Source: Linnemannia elongata (lineage: Eukaryota > Mortierellomycota > Mortierellomycetes > Mortierellales > Mortierellaceae). Taken from it: DNA of 64,000 nucleotides. Below the pieces are notes generated by a model. That model was not told the DNA's origin and ran no database searches. It worked only from the letters and a program-made list of their open reading frames with translations. The translations under genes were made by a program, and so were the position numbers. The DNA is taken from contig JAXBDG010000023.1 of the NCBI GenBank assembly GCA_036320915.1, positions 372,001-436,000 of the forward strand, written 5' to 3'. Numbering within the stretch: the stretch's first letter is position 1; each line of letters begins with the position of its first letter. Below, piece after piece: positions 51,203-62,369 of the stretch.

Positions 51203-53343
51203 TCATTTTTTTTTTTTTCCTTCAGCAATATTTTCCTTTTCTTTTTCTTGCTTGATCTTAATATGCCTTTTTCTTGTCAACTTTTCCTTTTCTTCTTCAT
51301 TCTCTTCATCGCAGTTATTCTCTTCTTGAATGATACTTCTCTTTTGGTTGTTGTATTTCCCACCGCCAACTTGATCATCGCTCTCGCTCTCGTACCTCTC
51401 TTTACCTCTTTTTTCTTTTCCCTTGCCTTTTCCTTTTTCTGTGAGCGCCCCTTTATGCCTTTTCAAATCCAAAGGCTCATTGTCGGTAGCCTCCCACGAA
51501 ACAGTACCTTCGTCACCAGAACTCTCCTCTACAACATGCGGTCGCTTGGTCGACGATCGTTCGCCATTGAGGAGTGACTTGGAGGGACAGGATGACGATG
51601 GATCCTCACAGTGCGTTGAGTTGTCACTGGCAAGAGCAGGTGGGGAGGACATTGTTGCACAGGTAGCAGACTTGGACTTGCACCACTCTTTCCAGACAGC
51701 CAAAAAGTCCGCAGGGATGGTGCCAGTAGGAAAGATACCAAGAATACAGCGTTGGCGGCGGACAGCCCTTATGAAGGGACAACAGTCAAATGCTGGTAGT
51801 GGGTTCGGGGCGTTTATCTTCCAAGAAAGACAGCGTGCGTTCCAAGGCTTGACGTTTCCAAGCGGTGCCTTGTTCAAGCAGATCAAACAGTTGTAATCTT
51901 GCGCGTCTGTACCCTGGCAGAGACGGTGGCCCTTGAAGCCCCAGTGGTGGCGACAACTTAACACCGTGTTACCTGACTTGTCCTCATACTGACTTGGTAG
52001 GTCGCCACCTATGCTGAAGAAGGTGCCATCATTCACCGTATAGTACTGGCTCCCTCCATTGCCATCAGAGGAGGCGGATTGACTTATAGCTGTTGGCGGC
52101 TGGCCGGTAGTTGGGATGGGGAAGTGGTCAACACCCACGTTAGGTGCATCTGGAGCGGATGCTGTGACTGCTGTAGGAGGAAGCTGTGGAATGGCGCTCG
52201 GATCGACATGTGTAGTTGGTGCAGACGCCACGGCAGAGACCATACTTGGAGAGACGGGATGGGTACCCATGTTCGCCGGTGAAGTGGCAATATTTTTGAA
52301 AGCGTCGGCAATGGTGGGCACAGGTGGAACGATCTTGGCGACTTTTTTCTTTATGAGGCCGTTGGAGGTATTAGGGTCATAGAGGCTCGGGTCGTGGTAG
52401 GTAATAGCGAAGTCCTCTGGAATCACATCGTGATGAGCCTCGTGAGGATCATGGGCAATTATGTTGTTCTTGCTAATGTCGTTGCTGCTGTCGTTGCTGC
52501 TAGAGTTACTGGGTTTGTTGCTGGTGTTGTTGTTGTGAGCGCGCTGATTGTGAAGGACTGCCTTTCCTCTTCCCTTTCTACCCTCAAGTGGTGTAGCAGG
52601 GGAAAGAAACTGGCTGTTGCCGTTGCTGTGGTTGGTGTTGTTAACCGTCTTTGGTCTTCCTTTTTTGACAGTCGCAGAGGTGTAATAATTGGGCTGAGGT
52701 TGCTGTGGTGTAAACTGAAACTGGTATGGCGATGAGAGGGGTTGTTGAAAAGAGGGAAGAAATTGTTGAGATGAGGAGAGCTGCTGAGGGGGCAGATGTT
52801 GTAAAGTGTAAGGAAAAGGCGAGTTGGAATGTGGCTGAGGGGGAGAGAGGAAGCTGTAGCCGGAATGTGGGTAGTTGGCCATTTGTGTGAGATACTCCTG
52901 AGGAAAAGGGAAATGACCGGGCAGTTGAGGGAGAAGAAATTGGGCGGTTGGATACCCTGTGGTTGATGTGGGCATGTTGATATCACCGTTGTAGTCTTCC
53001 TCTTCCCCTCCTTCTCCTTCTTCCACGCCTTCCACACTTTCCTCCTCTGTCTTGTCAAGCTCCGAGTCAAGTGGTTTTCCTTTAGAGGGAATTGCACGAC
53101 GCGTAGATGACGCCTTTCCTTTGGGAAAGTGAGAAGGAAGGTTGCTAATTGATAAAAAATAAAATGAAATCAGAGCATCAATATTGAGTAAACTAAAAAA
53201 ACCAATAAACCTTAACAATCAGTATATAGCGCATAGCAGAGAGTAAAGTTTAAGTACCTTCCAACCTGCGTCCCATCGCGAAGTATAATTGGAGGCCTTG
53301 GTTCAGAGGAAGGCTTATTATGTCCTTTGGGTGTTTTTGCCAT
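51203..53343 (-). CDS. Zinc-binding, low-complexity nuclear-type protein next to the Helitron
   Basis: Exons 53258-53343 and 51203-53144, with a 113-nt in-phase intron, give about 675 residues. The N-terminal half is Pro/Gln/Ser/Asn-rich, with a basic KKGRPK motif near residue 170. A cysteine-rich core follows in the second half: LSCRHHWGFKGHRLCQG, NCLICLNKAPLG, ARCLSW, DCCPFIRAVRRQRC, spaced like a zinc-binding domain I cannot name. The C-terminus is charged (many Lys and Glu) and ends in poly-Lys beside an A-run. A nuclear DNA-linked role is plausible. Same strand and 970 bp upstream of the Helitron gene, so it could be an accessory Helitron gene or a host gene. Confidence 0.65.
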
Positions 53344-54600
53344 TGTTGGTTTGATGAGTAGGGGATGAAGCTATGTGGTTGTGGGAGAAATTCGAAGGTG
53401 TGAACATAATAAGAAAGAAGAAAGAAAACAAATATAAAGGCGTTGGCCTCAAGAGGTTTTATTGACGCGGTACGGTTTTTAAGAAACGCATTATGTAAGA
53501 CATCGGCCCCTAAGTACTGATGTCGGTAGCTGCATTGGGCTGCTCCTGTGTATTAACTCTGCAGCCTTGCATAATAAAGAACAGACTCTCTCCTTCCATT
53601 AACTACCAAGTTTTAGGTTGACTGGCATACTAAAAAAAAAATGGCAGAATATGCAAGGCACCAACTGAAAAAAAAGTATCCTCAATGGACAATGCAATGC
53701 ATCGGTGCAACAAAAAAAAGAACTAATCCTCCATTGGCAGAGAGAACGCGAACAAAAAGCTGAATCCATAACCACAGGGAGAAACTCGGAGAAAAAGTTA
53801 CATGCACAATGACCGACCATGTCAGCAGACAGAGATAAAGTTAGGGGGAAAATAGTTATAGTCAACGCAGTCTAAGTCCAGGAACAAACAAAAAAACTGT
53901 TGTATGGGTGATCAGCAACAAAAAATGAGACAGGAATTTCATAACCTGGAACAACAGTATAGAGCGGCAAATCAGAAGCAACTATGGATGGCATTGGTCA
54001 ATCAAAAAAAGGGGTAGCCACAACATCGCCTTGAATAGAGGTCACAGCAGAACTTAGAACGACTAAGCCCACTCATGTTAATAAGGTAATAAGACAAAAA
54101 AACAATAGTGAGCCGCACATCCATTGTAATAGTATGATTAAAAAAAGGAAGGAGCGAACGCGTTCAATCACAGTACTTGAGAATTAATCGCCATGTCAAC
54201 GATTGCTGCTTCTAGAGCATCAAGCATCAATGACTCCTAATAGTCAAGAACCTGCTGATCATACTCATGGTCAACTTACTCAAGAGAGCTAGGATCTTCA
54301 CACAATCTATCGCCTCTGATAAAGTAGCCTGTAAGAGAGCGGTTTGTAGGACCGCAAGTCGACATCCAGCAGTTCCAAAGCCTCCTTACCGTCTACAATA
54401 CGGAGTGTCGGTAGAATCAGTAGTAAGAACATGACTGGAGAACATTGTATGAACTATAGAGAGAGGAAAGAGAGAAAATAGAGAGGGAACGACAACATGA
54501 GCAACTGAAGGGAGGGAGGAATTTTAAGAAAAAATGGAGGAAAAAAAGAGTAGAGACAGCGAAAAAAATAAGCAAAAAAAGGAGCGGTTGGAAGAAGTAA
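53344..54600. other. Intergenic, no supported gene
   Basis: A-rich on the plus strand. No recognised repeat or gene; the minus-strand frames are Phe/Ser-rich artefacts of composition. Confidence 0.4.
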
Positions 54601-54765
54601 AAAAAAGAAAAGAAAAAAAGAGAAGAATTCTCCGAAAAAAAAAGAAAAAGAGAGAAAAAAGAGAAGAATTGGCCGAAAAAAAAGAAAAAGAGAGAAAAAA
54701 AGAGAAGAATTGGCCGAAAAAAAAGAAAAAAGAGGAGAATTCACCGAAAACAAAAAAGAGAACAA
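54600..54765. repeat. A-rich minisatellite, ~42-bp unit
   Basis: Four units of 'agaagaattggccgaaaaaa' plus an 'aagaaaaagagagaaaa' linker, with variants 'agaagaattctccg' and 'ggagaattcaccg'. Confidence 0.85.
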
Positions 54766-54769
54766 ATAG

Positions 54770-55200
54770 AAAGGAAGATGATTGGACCAAAAAGGTATAC
54801 AAAGGGAGGTGATTGGACAACAACTGTGACCAAAAGTAAAACCGTTTCAAAGTTCATAAGTCCCATAAGTCACGTGAATTGGGCAAACTCAAAGATTCCT
54901 TTAAGAGTGTTAGAACATAATGGAGACCCTTGGTCCAAGGTTATCAGTCACATCATATGGTCAGCGACTGCAGCTCCGTCTCCTGTTTCTCAGTGGGTCA
55001 AAAAGGCAAATTAAAACACTTCCTACATTCTAAATGACAGCTGAGAAACCCAAGAAAAGTTCTTTTATACAACACGTAATGTAACATAAACGGCGCGCGG
55101 GCATTTAGCAACTTGAATCGAAGCATAAATCGCTGTGCATCAGATCTCGGTCATAATGCTCTCGCATTGATACATAAAGAGAGTTGAGGCTTCCTGCAAA
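54770..55200. other. Intergenic, no gene seen
   Basis: No supported coding frame before the 28S-like piece. Confidence 0.35.
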
Positions 55201-55280
55201 TTCCATGGAAGGGATAACTGGCTTGCGGTGGTCAAGCATTCTTAGCAATACTACTTTGGAACTTTCGATGAGGTACAGTC
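55185..55280 (+). repeat. 28S rRNA-derived fragment, strongly diverged
   Basis: 'agggataactggcttgcggt', 'ggtcaagc' and 'actttcgatgaggt' correspond to the rRNA blocks used by the other copies, in the same order. The preceding 'gttgaggcttcctg' may match the rRNA sequence just upstream. Confidence 0.5.
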
Positions 55281-55429
55281 AGAAACCAAGTGTGCGGAGT
55301 TGGTAGGAAAGTGAGCTGAAATCGACAAGCTGATCGCACTTTTACTCCAGTGTTAATAAAGGCGTATGCGTGAAGGCAAAGGAGTGGCAAGGTCAAACTG
55401 ACAGCAGAATAGGCGGTTACTCAACATTG

Positions 55430-56170
55430 ATCATGGTTCCACAAAGAAAATTTCAAGGCAGCTGAGGTGAAACTCGAGGATAGGCAAGGCAGATTAAACA
55501 CTTTGTTAGTCCATGCCTGTATTGCTTGTGCAGTAATTATACGTGGCTTTTGTTTTACTCTGCCTTCTGCTTTGCTTTGCATTGCATTTGCATTTGCATT
55601 TTCCTGTGCATTTTCCTGTGCATTTTCCTTTGTACCTTGCCATTTCCTTTGCCTTTTTCTTTGCCTGTAAGTCGATCATGGTTGCACAAGAGGAATTTCG
55701 AGAGAACCGAGTCAAAATATCAATGGGGCGATAAGACAGGATGTTTGCTCCCCCGCCGCACCTAGTCTGCCTAGATCACTGTGACAGGCCATGACTATTT
55801 CTTTCGAGTTGGAAGACCGCTACGCCTTCACGCCCTCCTGCGGGATGATCACGACGATTACAACAATCGGGCTACCTGCATACTCCGCCGTTGAGAGAAA
55901 ATTACACGAATCGGTTTAATTGCGCGCTAAAAGACGCCGTCGTGAGAGATGAGCCCGTTCAAAGACGCCGTTGTGAGATTTGAGCTTCTCATCATTCATT
56001 CCCCGATCCGCCGCTCTTGTTATCATCTTTTTTGTACCTCCCTGTTATATCCTTACCAGGTATCCTGTCTTATACTTGCTTGTTCCTTCTGGCACCTTTA
56101 CCCGATGATTATTAAGCTGGTAAGTCACAACAGGGAACCTTGTTGATCCACACATATATAGACCCCCTCT
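55430..56170 (+). repeat. Region with blocks shared with the LRR upstream regions
   Basis: 55430-55500 ('acaaagaaaatttcaagg', 'cactttgttag') resembles the region upstream of both LRR genes. 55985-56165 resembles 38795-38935 through 'ttccccgatcc', 'acttgcttgttcct', 'gatgattattaag'-like and 'ttgatccacacatatata'. Between them are short 14-bp 'tgcattttcctg' repeats (55575-55665) and twin 'aaagacgccgt.gtgaga' motifs (55928 and 55960). Confidence 0.6.
56154..56160 (+). promoter_or_regulatory. TATA box of the 56253 gene
   Basis: ATATATA about 95 nt upstream of the start codon, inside a block also found near 38925. Confidence 0.55.
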
Positions 56171-56252
56171 TTAGCCCTTTGCAACTTCCTTCCTTCCTTC
56201 TCACACACCTTCCTGCTGCACTCTTTCACACTCTTCTCTCTCATTTCACAAC

Positions 56253-56534
56253 ATGACAAAGCCTTTCACCCTGTTGGCTCTGCTGGCTCTCCTCACTCTG
56301 TATGTTGTGCAAGCAGCAGATGTCTACTGTTTCTGCCACAACTGGCTGCAACAAGTTATGAAGACCGAGACAAAGCAATGCCTTGGCTTGGGAACAGTTC
56401 CTCAATTCAAGAAAATCAACAGCAAGGGCGTTGTTGTTTACAGCAGCTGGCCCAAGAAGGAGTGGAGAAACAACTGGCATAAGTGCTGTGAGGATGCTTC
56501 TATCACGTCCACCGGCTTGACATGCAACGAATAA
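56253..56534 (+). CDS. Small secreted cysteine-rich protein
   Basis: A single exon of 93 residues. The signal peptide (KPFTLLALLALLTLYVVQAA) is followed by a mature part of about 72 residues with six cysteines (YCFC, QCLG, KCCED, LTCNE), enough for three disulfides. Mature residues include several Trp and Lys (SWPKKEWRNNWHK). The family is unknown; size and cysteines suit an extracellular or effector-like protein. Its promoter lies in a dispersed repeat. Confidence 0.8.
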   Translation: MTKPFTLLALLALLTLYVVQAADVYCFCHNWLQQVMKTETKQCLGLGTVPQFKKINSKGVVVYSSWPKKEWRNNWHKCCEDASITSTGLTCNE

Positions 56535-57236
56535 CCCTTTCCGGTGACCCCTCCCCCCTCACCTTCTGTCCCTGTCCCATCCATCCGGTCTCCTGCCGTC
56601 TCCGCACCGTCCGCCGTCTCTGCTCTTGGACCCTTAAACCTTGTGCCCTCGTACATCTTTCAGCAACATGAATAAAACCTTAAACCCAATTTAAGTAATT
56701 TCGTATGTCTCTCACCTTGTCATGAATGAGCTGTCTGAAGTGGTGCCCAACATCTGATGGAAAGGTCATGGCAACATGGCAACTGCATTATGTACTTGCG
56801 CATGGTCGAGTACAGTGGAGAGTTTTTAAAAGTGAAGACTGACAAAAAGGTGGTCAGGATGAGAATGGAAGTGAAGGAAGAAAAAGGGCGCTTGGAAAAA
56901 AAAAGGGGAAAACGAGTGTGTGCGCGAGAGTGTGTTTTTTAAGTTGGTATTATTTTGGGTTGAATTTTGGTGTAACACCAGTTAAACCCTGTAACATGCT
57001 GGGTCATGACTTGAGCAAGAACAGGGGAAAAGAGAGAAAGAGAACGAGCGAACAAGGTGAAAACGAGGGAGCCACGGTAGAAATGTGCACTTTAACAAAG
57101 GCTGAGCTAGAATATATCAAGACTGGGGAACTAAAAGTAGAGGGCGATGGTGCTAATAGTGCTGTTGAGAGAACTGCAAGGAACAAATAAGATTTGTGGC
57201 GTCAGAATGACATCACATGAGAGTGAGGCGAATAGC
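56535..57236. other. Intergenic between convergent secreted genes
   Basis: An AATAAA (gaataaaacc, about 56670) follows the 56253 gene. No other supported feature. Confidence 0.4.
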
Positions 57237-57551
57237 TTAGTGCTTGATCTTGCAACCGTACGAGCCCGCTGGAGGCCAGGGGTTCTTAGGGTCGCGGTAG
57301 CCAGGCTTGCACTTGATCTCGCCTCCAGATTTTTTGCAGCAGGCCCTATACTTTTCGACAGAGGATCCAAAGTTGGGTGTGTCACAGACATTCTCGAACA
57401 TGGTGCCACCAGCGAGGATGCAGCACGAGGCATCATATTTGGGACGGAAGCAAGAGCAGATGCCGTATTCAATCAGCTTATCGTCTTGAGCAGCAGCCAT
57501 GCCGGTGATCGAGACCAACAGCAGAGCAAGAGAAGAAACTTTGATATGCAT
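57237..57551 (-). CDS. Small secreted cysteine-rich protein
   Basis: A single exon of 104 residues. A signal peptide ending GMAAAQ is followed by about 83 residues with ten cysteines (GICSCF, ASCCIL, NVCDT, RACCKK, IKCKPG, YGCKIKH). The spacing includes two CC pairs, as in many disulfide-knotted extracellular proteins, but I recognise no family. A TATA box is at 57805-57812. It is convergent with the 56253 gene. Confidence 0.8.
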   Translation of the reverse strand: MHIKVSSLALLLVSITGMAAAQDDKLIEYGICSCFRPKYDASCCILAGGTMFENVCDTPNFGSSVEKYRACCKKSGGEIKCKPGYRDPKNPWPPAGSYGCKIKH

Positions 57552-57804
57552 GATGAGCTACAGATCTCGGGGAAAAGTAACAAAGGTTGGATTCATCACA
57601 GGATAGGTTAGTTATGAACAACACTGTGCTCTTCCGTGAGTGTAATCGAGAGAAAGTTCTGTTATATAGCCTTACGATGGTTTTGCGAGAAGGATTGTTC
57701 GTGTGGCGGCTTCTGCGACGGTGCTTGTGATGGCTCTTAAAGTAGTTGTTGTGAAGGTTGAAAGTATTGATGCGAATATAGAAGGACGCTGGGTGCGCGC
57801 TTCC

Positions 57805-57812
57805 TTTATATA
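57805..57812 (-). promoter_or_regulatory. TATA box of the 57551 gene
   Basis: TATATAAA on the minus strand, about 255 nt upstream of the start; the long gap leaves room for a leader intron. Confidence 0.45.
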
Positions 57813-57904
57813 CGTGTAGACAGTAAAAAAAAGAAACGATTCGAGCTGTTACCATCCGGGCATGGCGAGCTGGATGGTACACCAAAGCAATAAAGATATT
57901 GAGA

Positions 57905-58050
57905 GGAGGAGTGAAACCACAAGGACCAAAGGGATGCAGAGAGAAAAATAGAGAACGCTAAAAGATCAAGGCGATGCAGAGAGAAAGTGAACAGCGGGCG
58001 CTGAAGATCATGGGAATGCAGAGTGAAATAAGACAAAGGACGCCTAAGGT
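57905..58050. repeat. Minisatellite, ~42-bp unit, cluster 1
   Basis: Three or four units built on 'gatcaaggcgatgcagagag' and 'aaa...gcgctaaa' (with 'gatcatgggaatgcagagtg' variants). The same unit recurs at 58905-59140. Confidence 0.8.
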
Positions 58051-58875
58051 AACAAACATGAAAGTGAGTTAAAAATAAACGGGAGAAGGCATGCACACGC
58101 ACCACTGCGCAAACGTATACGCTTTTTTTTTTCATCAACACCACATGAAGTAGTATATTACTACTGCTTTGTTTTCGTCAAGTTTGTATTCTTCGGTTCG
58201 TTATACCTTAGTGCATTGTGGCCAAAAATAAGTATGAGGGGTGAGGGAAGGTCAGTCAATCATTCAGGCGTTGTGCCAAATCTACGGCCTTTCATTGGCA
58301 ATGTAGAAGAGCGGGTGTCCTCTCTTTTTGTTTAACAGCAAGTCCACACCCATCCAAGAACCCACCCGGGATAGAAGGTGAGACATGGTAACAAAAGGAA
58401 GAAAAAGCGTGCTAAAAAGGGATTGACCGAGAATCTGGAAGGATATTTTTATCCTTTTTTGTCTTTGTCTCGTTTTGTTATTGCACCGTGCATTGATAGC
58501 TTATTTGCAAAACAAAAGACGGCGTCGCTTTGTTAAAAGCGTCCCCTTAATAAATGATTGGCTTGTCCCTTCCTTTTTTTACGCCCATCACCTTTTCACC
58601 TCTTTTGTTTTTTGTATCGCCAGAGTCTACCTTTGGTTGTTCTGTTGTTACTGAGCGATTAGTTACGGAGTCGAAATAAAGAAATTGCTAAAGGAGAACA
58701 GAAAGAGGGTAGTCGATGGGTGGCAAATATGTTGCCCCTATTGTTTTATTTTCTCAACCTTAACGTCTAAGAATTGAGAGGAGCGTGGCTTGTAATGGAG
58801 GAGAGTGAGTGAGGGTGGTGTTGTGTTGTGCCCGGCGTTTCTTAGATATATGTCTTTTTCACAGGCGACGCATAG
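58051..58875. other. Intergenic, no gene seen
   Basis: No supported coding frame. A short T-run lies near 58122-58131. Confidence 0.35.
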
Positions 58876-58877
58876 TG

Positions 58878-59140
58878 CAAAAAAAAAAAAAAAAAAAAAG
58901 CACGTTTAAAGATCATGGGATTGCTGAGGGAAAAAAAAAAACGGCGACGCTAATACAGAGAGAAAAAAAGACGGCGGCGCTAAAGGATCATGGGGATGCA
59001 AAAAAAAAGAGAGGGCGTAAAAGATCAAGAGAGTGGGCGTAAAAATCAAGGGATGCCGTGAGAAAAAAAAAGGCAACGACACTAAAAGATCAAGGAGATG
59101 CAGGGTGACAAGGGAGACGTTAAAAAATCAAGAGGATGCC
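58878..59140. repeat. Minisatellite, ~42-bp unit, cluster 2, with poly-A start
   Basis: Begins with a poly-A run (~58879-58899), then six or seven units of 'gatcaagg.gatgc' type separated by A-rich and 'acggcg.cgctaaa' segments, as in cluster 1. Confidence 0.8.
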
Positions 59141-59369
59141 GCCCAACTTCCTTATGACTGCTTTTTGAACCTTAGTCGTTCGTCCTCCCTCTCAAATCAA
59201 GCATCATCCCGCAACTAGCGCACATTACCTGTAACCGTTATTCATTCAAGGTGCGTTGTAAGCCTGCTGATTCGCTCTTCCTTCTTTCGTTTTTCCCCAT
59301 TCTCTGTCCTACAAGAGCGGCGTGCTCTTGACGTTTATGCTCAATTGCAACGTCCGCGTTTATTTTAGG

Positions 59370-59377
59370 TATAAAAA
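59370..59377 (+). promoter_or_regulatory. TATA box of the 59638 gene
   Basis: TATAAAAA about 155 nt before the likely leader-intron donor at 59526. Confidence 0.55.
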
Positions 59378-59637
59378 GGGCGTACTTTCCGACGTCCTGT
59401 ATCGAGATACACTTGACCCTACTTCAGCACTTCAGACACACAATAGCATAATCAACACTCGCAACGCTCATAACAACGCCTCCGCAACTGCCGTCACACA
59501 CCTAAGCTTCCTTGATCAGATTCGGGTAGGGGTTTTTGAAATGGCTCTCGTAACGTTACTTGAAGAGATGAACGACAATGAAAGGGGTTTTGGTCTGCAA
59601 TACTTAAAGATGCGCTATGTGCCTTCCATTAGAAACA

Positions 59638-60009
59638 ATGTTGAGTACCAAGAGACTGTCTCTGCTCTCTTTGATGTTTCATGGAGTACTGGCGATTGTG
59701 CTGCTTGCTTACACTTGTACCCAAGTACAAGCAGCGACGTTGGATATCTATGGATGCTCTGGAAGAAATTTCCAAGGCGAATGCCGTTCATTTTCTTGTG
59801 GGTACCAGGATTGTTGTCGCTTACCAGAGTTCTTCCAGACAAGGCTGGTCTCGGTCAGGGCGACCGGAGCATACAACGTCCGACTTTTTACTGATGCTGG
59901 TTGTGCTTACCATTGTAATGATAACGACAATGGAGCTCGGTTTGTCGATCATGAAGGATGGACCAACATCGGTGCAGCTGCGTACGCTTGTGTCGATGGC
60001 CCCTATTAA
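59638..60009 (+). CDS. Secreted beta/gamma-crystallin-like protein
   Basis: From the Met at 59638 the protein has 123 residues. A leader intron of 107 nt is likely at 59526-59632 (gtaggg...attag); it would remove the upstream ATG at 59617, which decides the start. The signal peptide (LMFHGVLAIVLLAYT) is followed by about 92 residues with eight cysteines. The order LDIYGCSGRNFQGECRSFS, then YNVRLFTDAGCAYHC and EGWTNIGAAAYAC suggests a Greek-key fold of the beta/gamma-crystallin type, which in microbes often binds calcium. Weak similarity to the protein at 62594 in the VRLFTDAGC part. Function unknown. Confidence 0.72.
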   Translation: MLSTKRLSLLSLMFHGVLAIVLLAYTCTQVQAATLDIYGCSGRNFQGECRSFSCGYQDCCRLPEFFQTRLVSVRATGAYNVRLFTDAGCAYHCNDNDNGARFVDHEGWTNIGAAAYACVDGPY

Positions 60010-61525
60010 GCCAGCCTTGCCTTCTGTCTGCTATATATAAATCTTTATCTCTTTGACTATCATATCTTTAATTGACGGTCACGTGTATTCCGCCTTTCTC
60101 TAATTGATGATTATTTTTATTTAAACGATGTCTAATTGAAAGACATCTCCAATACCTCCCTCTCTTTCCTGCCATCCACTTTTACAATGCACCTTTCTCT
60201 CATCCTTCTCGCGTCTTATTCAATACCTCTTTCTCTCCCACTCCCCCCTTTCCCATAGCCAGTCTCACCTCCTCGCCTTTCTGCACATATCTCTAATAAG
60301 CTGATTCTCTACCTCTCATCAACCCTTCCCCCGTGTCTAATCTCAAAGTGCTCTCTGCTGCTTATCCATCACCACTCATTCGCAAGCGCACATTTGCTAA
60401 TGTCAGTTAGAAATAGTCATTTACTTTTCCATCACTTCACCTCTCCTCGTCCATCATCACTCTTCACCTTACCACTGTCTCGTACATGCATCCTTCCTCA
60501 CCCCACATGTGCCACTGTGTCTTTTAACTGTCGCTGCTGGCCTCCTTTTTATCACCTCACCCTCCTTTTTTACCACTGTTTCTGTTTTATGGTTCATTAC
60601 CACTCTCCACCTTCACTGCTCTCCACATCTGCTGCCATATCTCCTTTTCACACACACTTTTGCTCCCTTGTCCTCTCTTCAGATATGCGATCTCCCACCA
60701 TGAATTGAAACTTCGCCTTGTCTTCATTGCTCAACACCCTTTTTGTTCACTCTCTCAACCACTCTGCCGCTGTTTCACATCCTTCATCGGCGTTCTCATT
60801 CTTAGGTCATGTAATCATGTACTTTTGCCACTGTCATTGTCCCGTTCTCTTTGATCGTTGGTGTTTGCCTCCCCATCATCTTATGACTTTGGCAGTGCCA
60901 CCGCCCCTTGATTGCTCTTCTTTTTCTCTTATTCCCGCGCTCTTTAAATGCCACCTTCGGTACTCCTCTGACCATCTTTGTTCCCCCTAGCACACTTTTT
61001 GTCAGGTTAATTGCCATCTACATTTTGCCAATGTGTCCACACCCCGTTGTCCACATCACATGATGCCATACCTCTTACACCTCTTCTCTCATTGCACTAC
61101 TCCTATGACATATCTTCATAACATGTTGCAACCAGGGCGTTCATGCCTTTCATCATTGGCCGTTACCACCATTCACACCCTCACGGTTCACAATTGGTCA
61201 CTTTTCTTCTGTCGTTCTTATCTTCCTTATTAATCGTTCTTCTAGATATCCCTCCTCTCCCTTTTCCATCCGAAGATCTTTGTTTTGAGCTTGAGTACAT
61301 GAATTGGGGGAGGGGGAAGGGAGCCCCAGCTGGCTGGACCATTCGTTTCTGATTCCAATTGTGTGACGGGCGGGTTATTTGTGCTCGCACGGTTCCAAAG
61401 CTGAATCCAGGGAGTCTGCACCTTGTTAACGCAAGAATGCCCCTGTCTGGACCTTCTCTGGTCGAGGAGCAACGGTTTATTCGTTTCTTTGAAAGTGAGA
61501 TCGAGGATAGGCCTTTAATAATGAT
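60010..61525. other. Pyrimidine-rich intergenic stretch, no gene seen
   Basis: About 60130-61260 is strongly C/T-rich on the plus strand with recurring 'catc', 'ccttt' and 'ccac' words. This biases all plus-strand frames to Ser, Pro, Leu and His, so the open frames are not trusted. Confidence 0.5.
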
Positions 61526-61529
61526 TTGT

Positions 61530-61820
61530 GCAACAAAAGCCTAAATTTCATAATCTCGTAGTGACAAGGTTACTCCTCTGTTTACAATACCCCGTTCAAT
61601 TGAAGTCATCTGCAATAGATTCTTCTCTGCCAGTAATCGAAACTAACATTAGCAGGAACATCGCAAGGCCTTACCACCTTGCAACGTAACCCCATGTAGT
61701 ATGATCTTGAACCCGAGAGTCTACATATTCAACTAGAAATCGGAAAAGGCGGTATTCGTCGCGTTTTAGCACGGATTCTGACTTAGAGGCGTCGGCCATC
61801 TCCTAGCGGATGATAGCTTG
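61530..61820 (-). repeat. 28S rRNA 3'-end-like fragment, inverted copy
   Basis: The reverse complement matches the last ~300 bp of 28S rRNA: 'gggtattgtaaacag', 'catctgcaatagattcttct'-type blocks on the plus strand, and 'cagaatccgtgctaaaacgc'. It is the only copy here in the opposite orientation. Confidence 0.8.
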
Positions 61821-62369
61821 CGCCGTAACTCTAGAACTTTCTCTGTCTTCTAAAGAAACCACAAAGACGCCGCCTACTTATCTTTGTTGCGAACACACGA
61901 CGGCCGTTGTGAAACTATGGAATTTTTAACGGTTTATCAAATGGCACACGCCGGTTTTTGGTGACATGTCAATCTGGGCTCTCTTTCACTATGGATGAGA
62001 AACATATACCAAATATTGCTTCTTCCTTCGGTAACGTTTATATTCCCCTTTCCCCTTTCCCCCAGTTGAACAAGGTTCAGGAAGCTTGATGGAACGGCGT
62101 TGAAATCGGGAGCGCAGCCTGGACTTGCGCAAATATGAAGGTTTGGACTCAGGACTAGAATGTCTAGATAAGATGTGCTTGCCGCTTTTTTTTTCGCGGC
62201 CTTTCTAAATGACATATGACCACCAGTACCGTTCCCGTACAGTACACAAGGGAATAAAGTCTTGTGTGGGAGAATAATGATTGAGCAAAATGTTGTGAGA
62301 AACGTTACTCTTCAATCTCCAGGCGAATCGGAGCACCTTCATTTGTGTAGAACATACTATTGTACTTTG
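61821..62369. other. Intergenic, no gene seen
   Basis: No supported coding frame between the 28S-like copy and the TATA box at 62370. Confidence 0.35.

Noticed and set aside
54454..54850. Phe/Ser-rich membrane-protein-like frames on the minus strand
   Set aside because: They are the complement of an A-rich minisatellite and surrounding purine-rich DNA.
59322..59894. 190-residue frame overlapping the crystallin-like gene
   Set aside because: It runs through a likely leader intron and out of frame with the signal-peptide protein; no domain was seen.
60394..60990. Overlapping plus-strand frames rich in Ser, His and Pro
   Set aside because: Three frames are open at once over C/T-rich DNA, which indicates composition and not coding.
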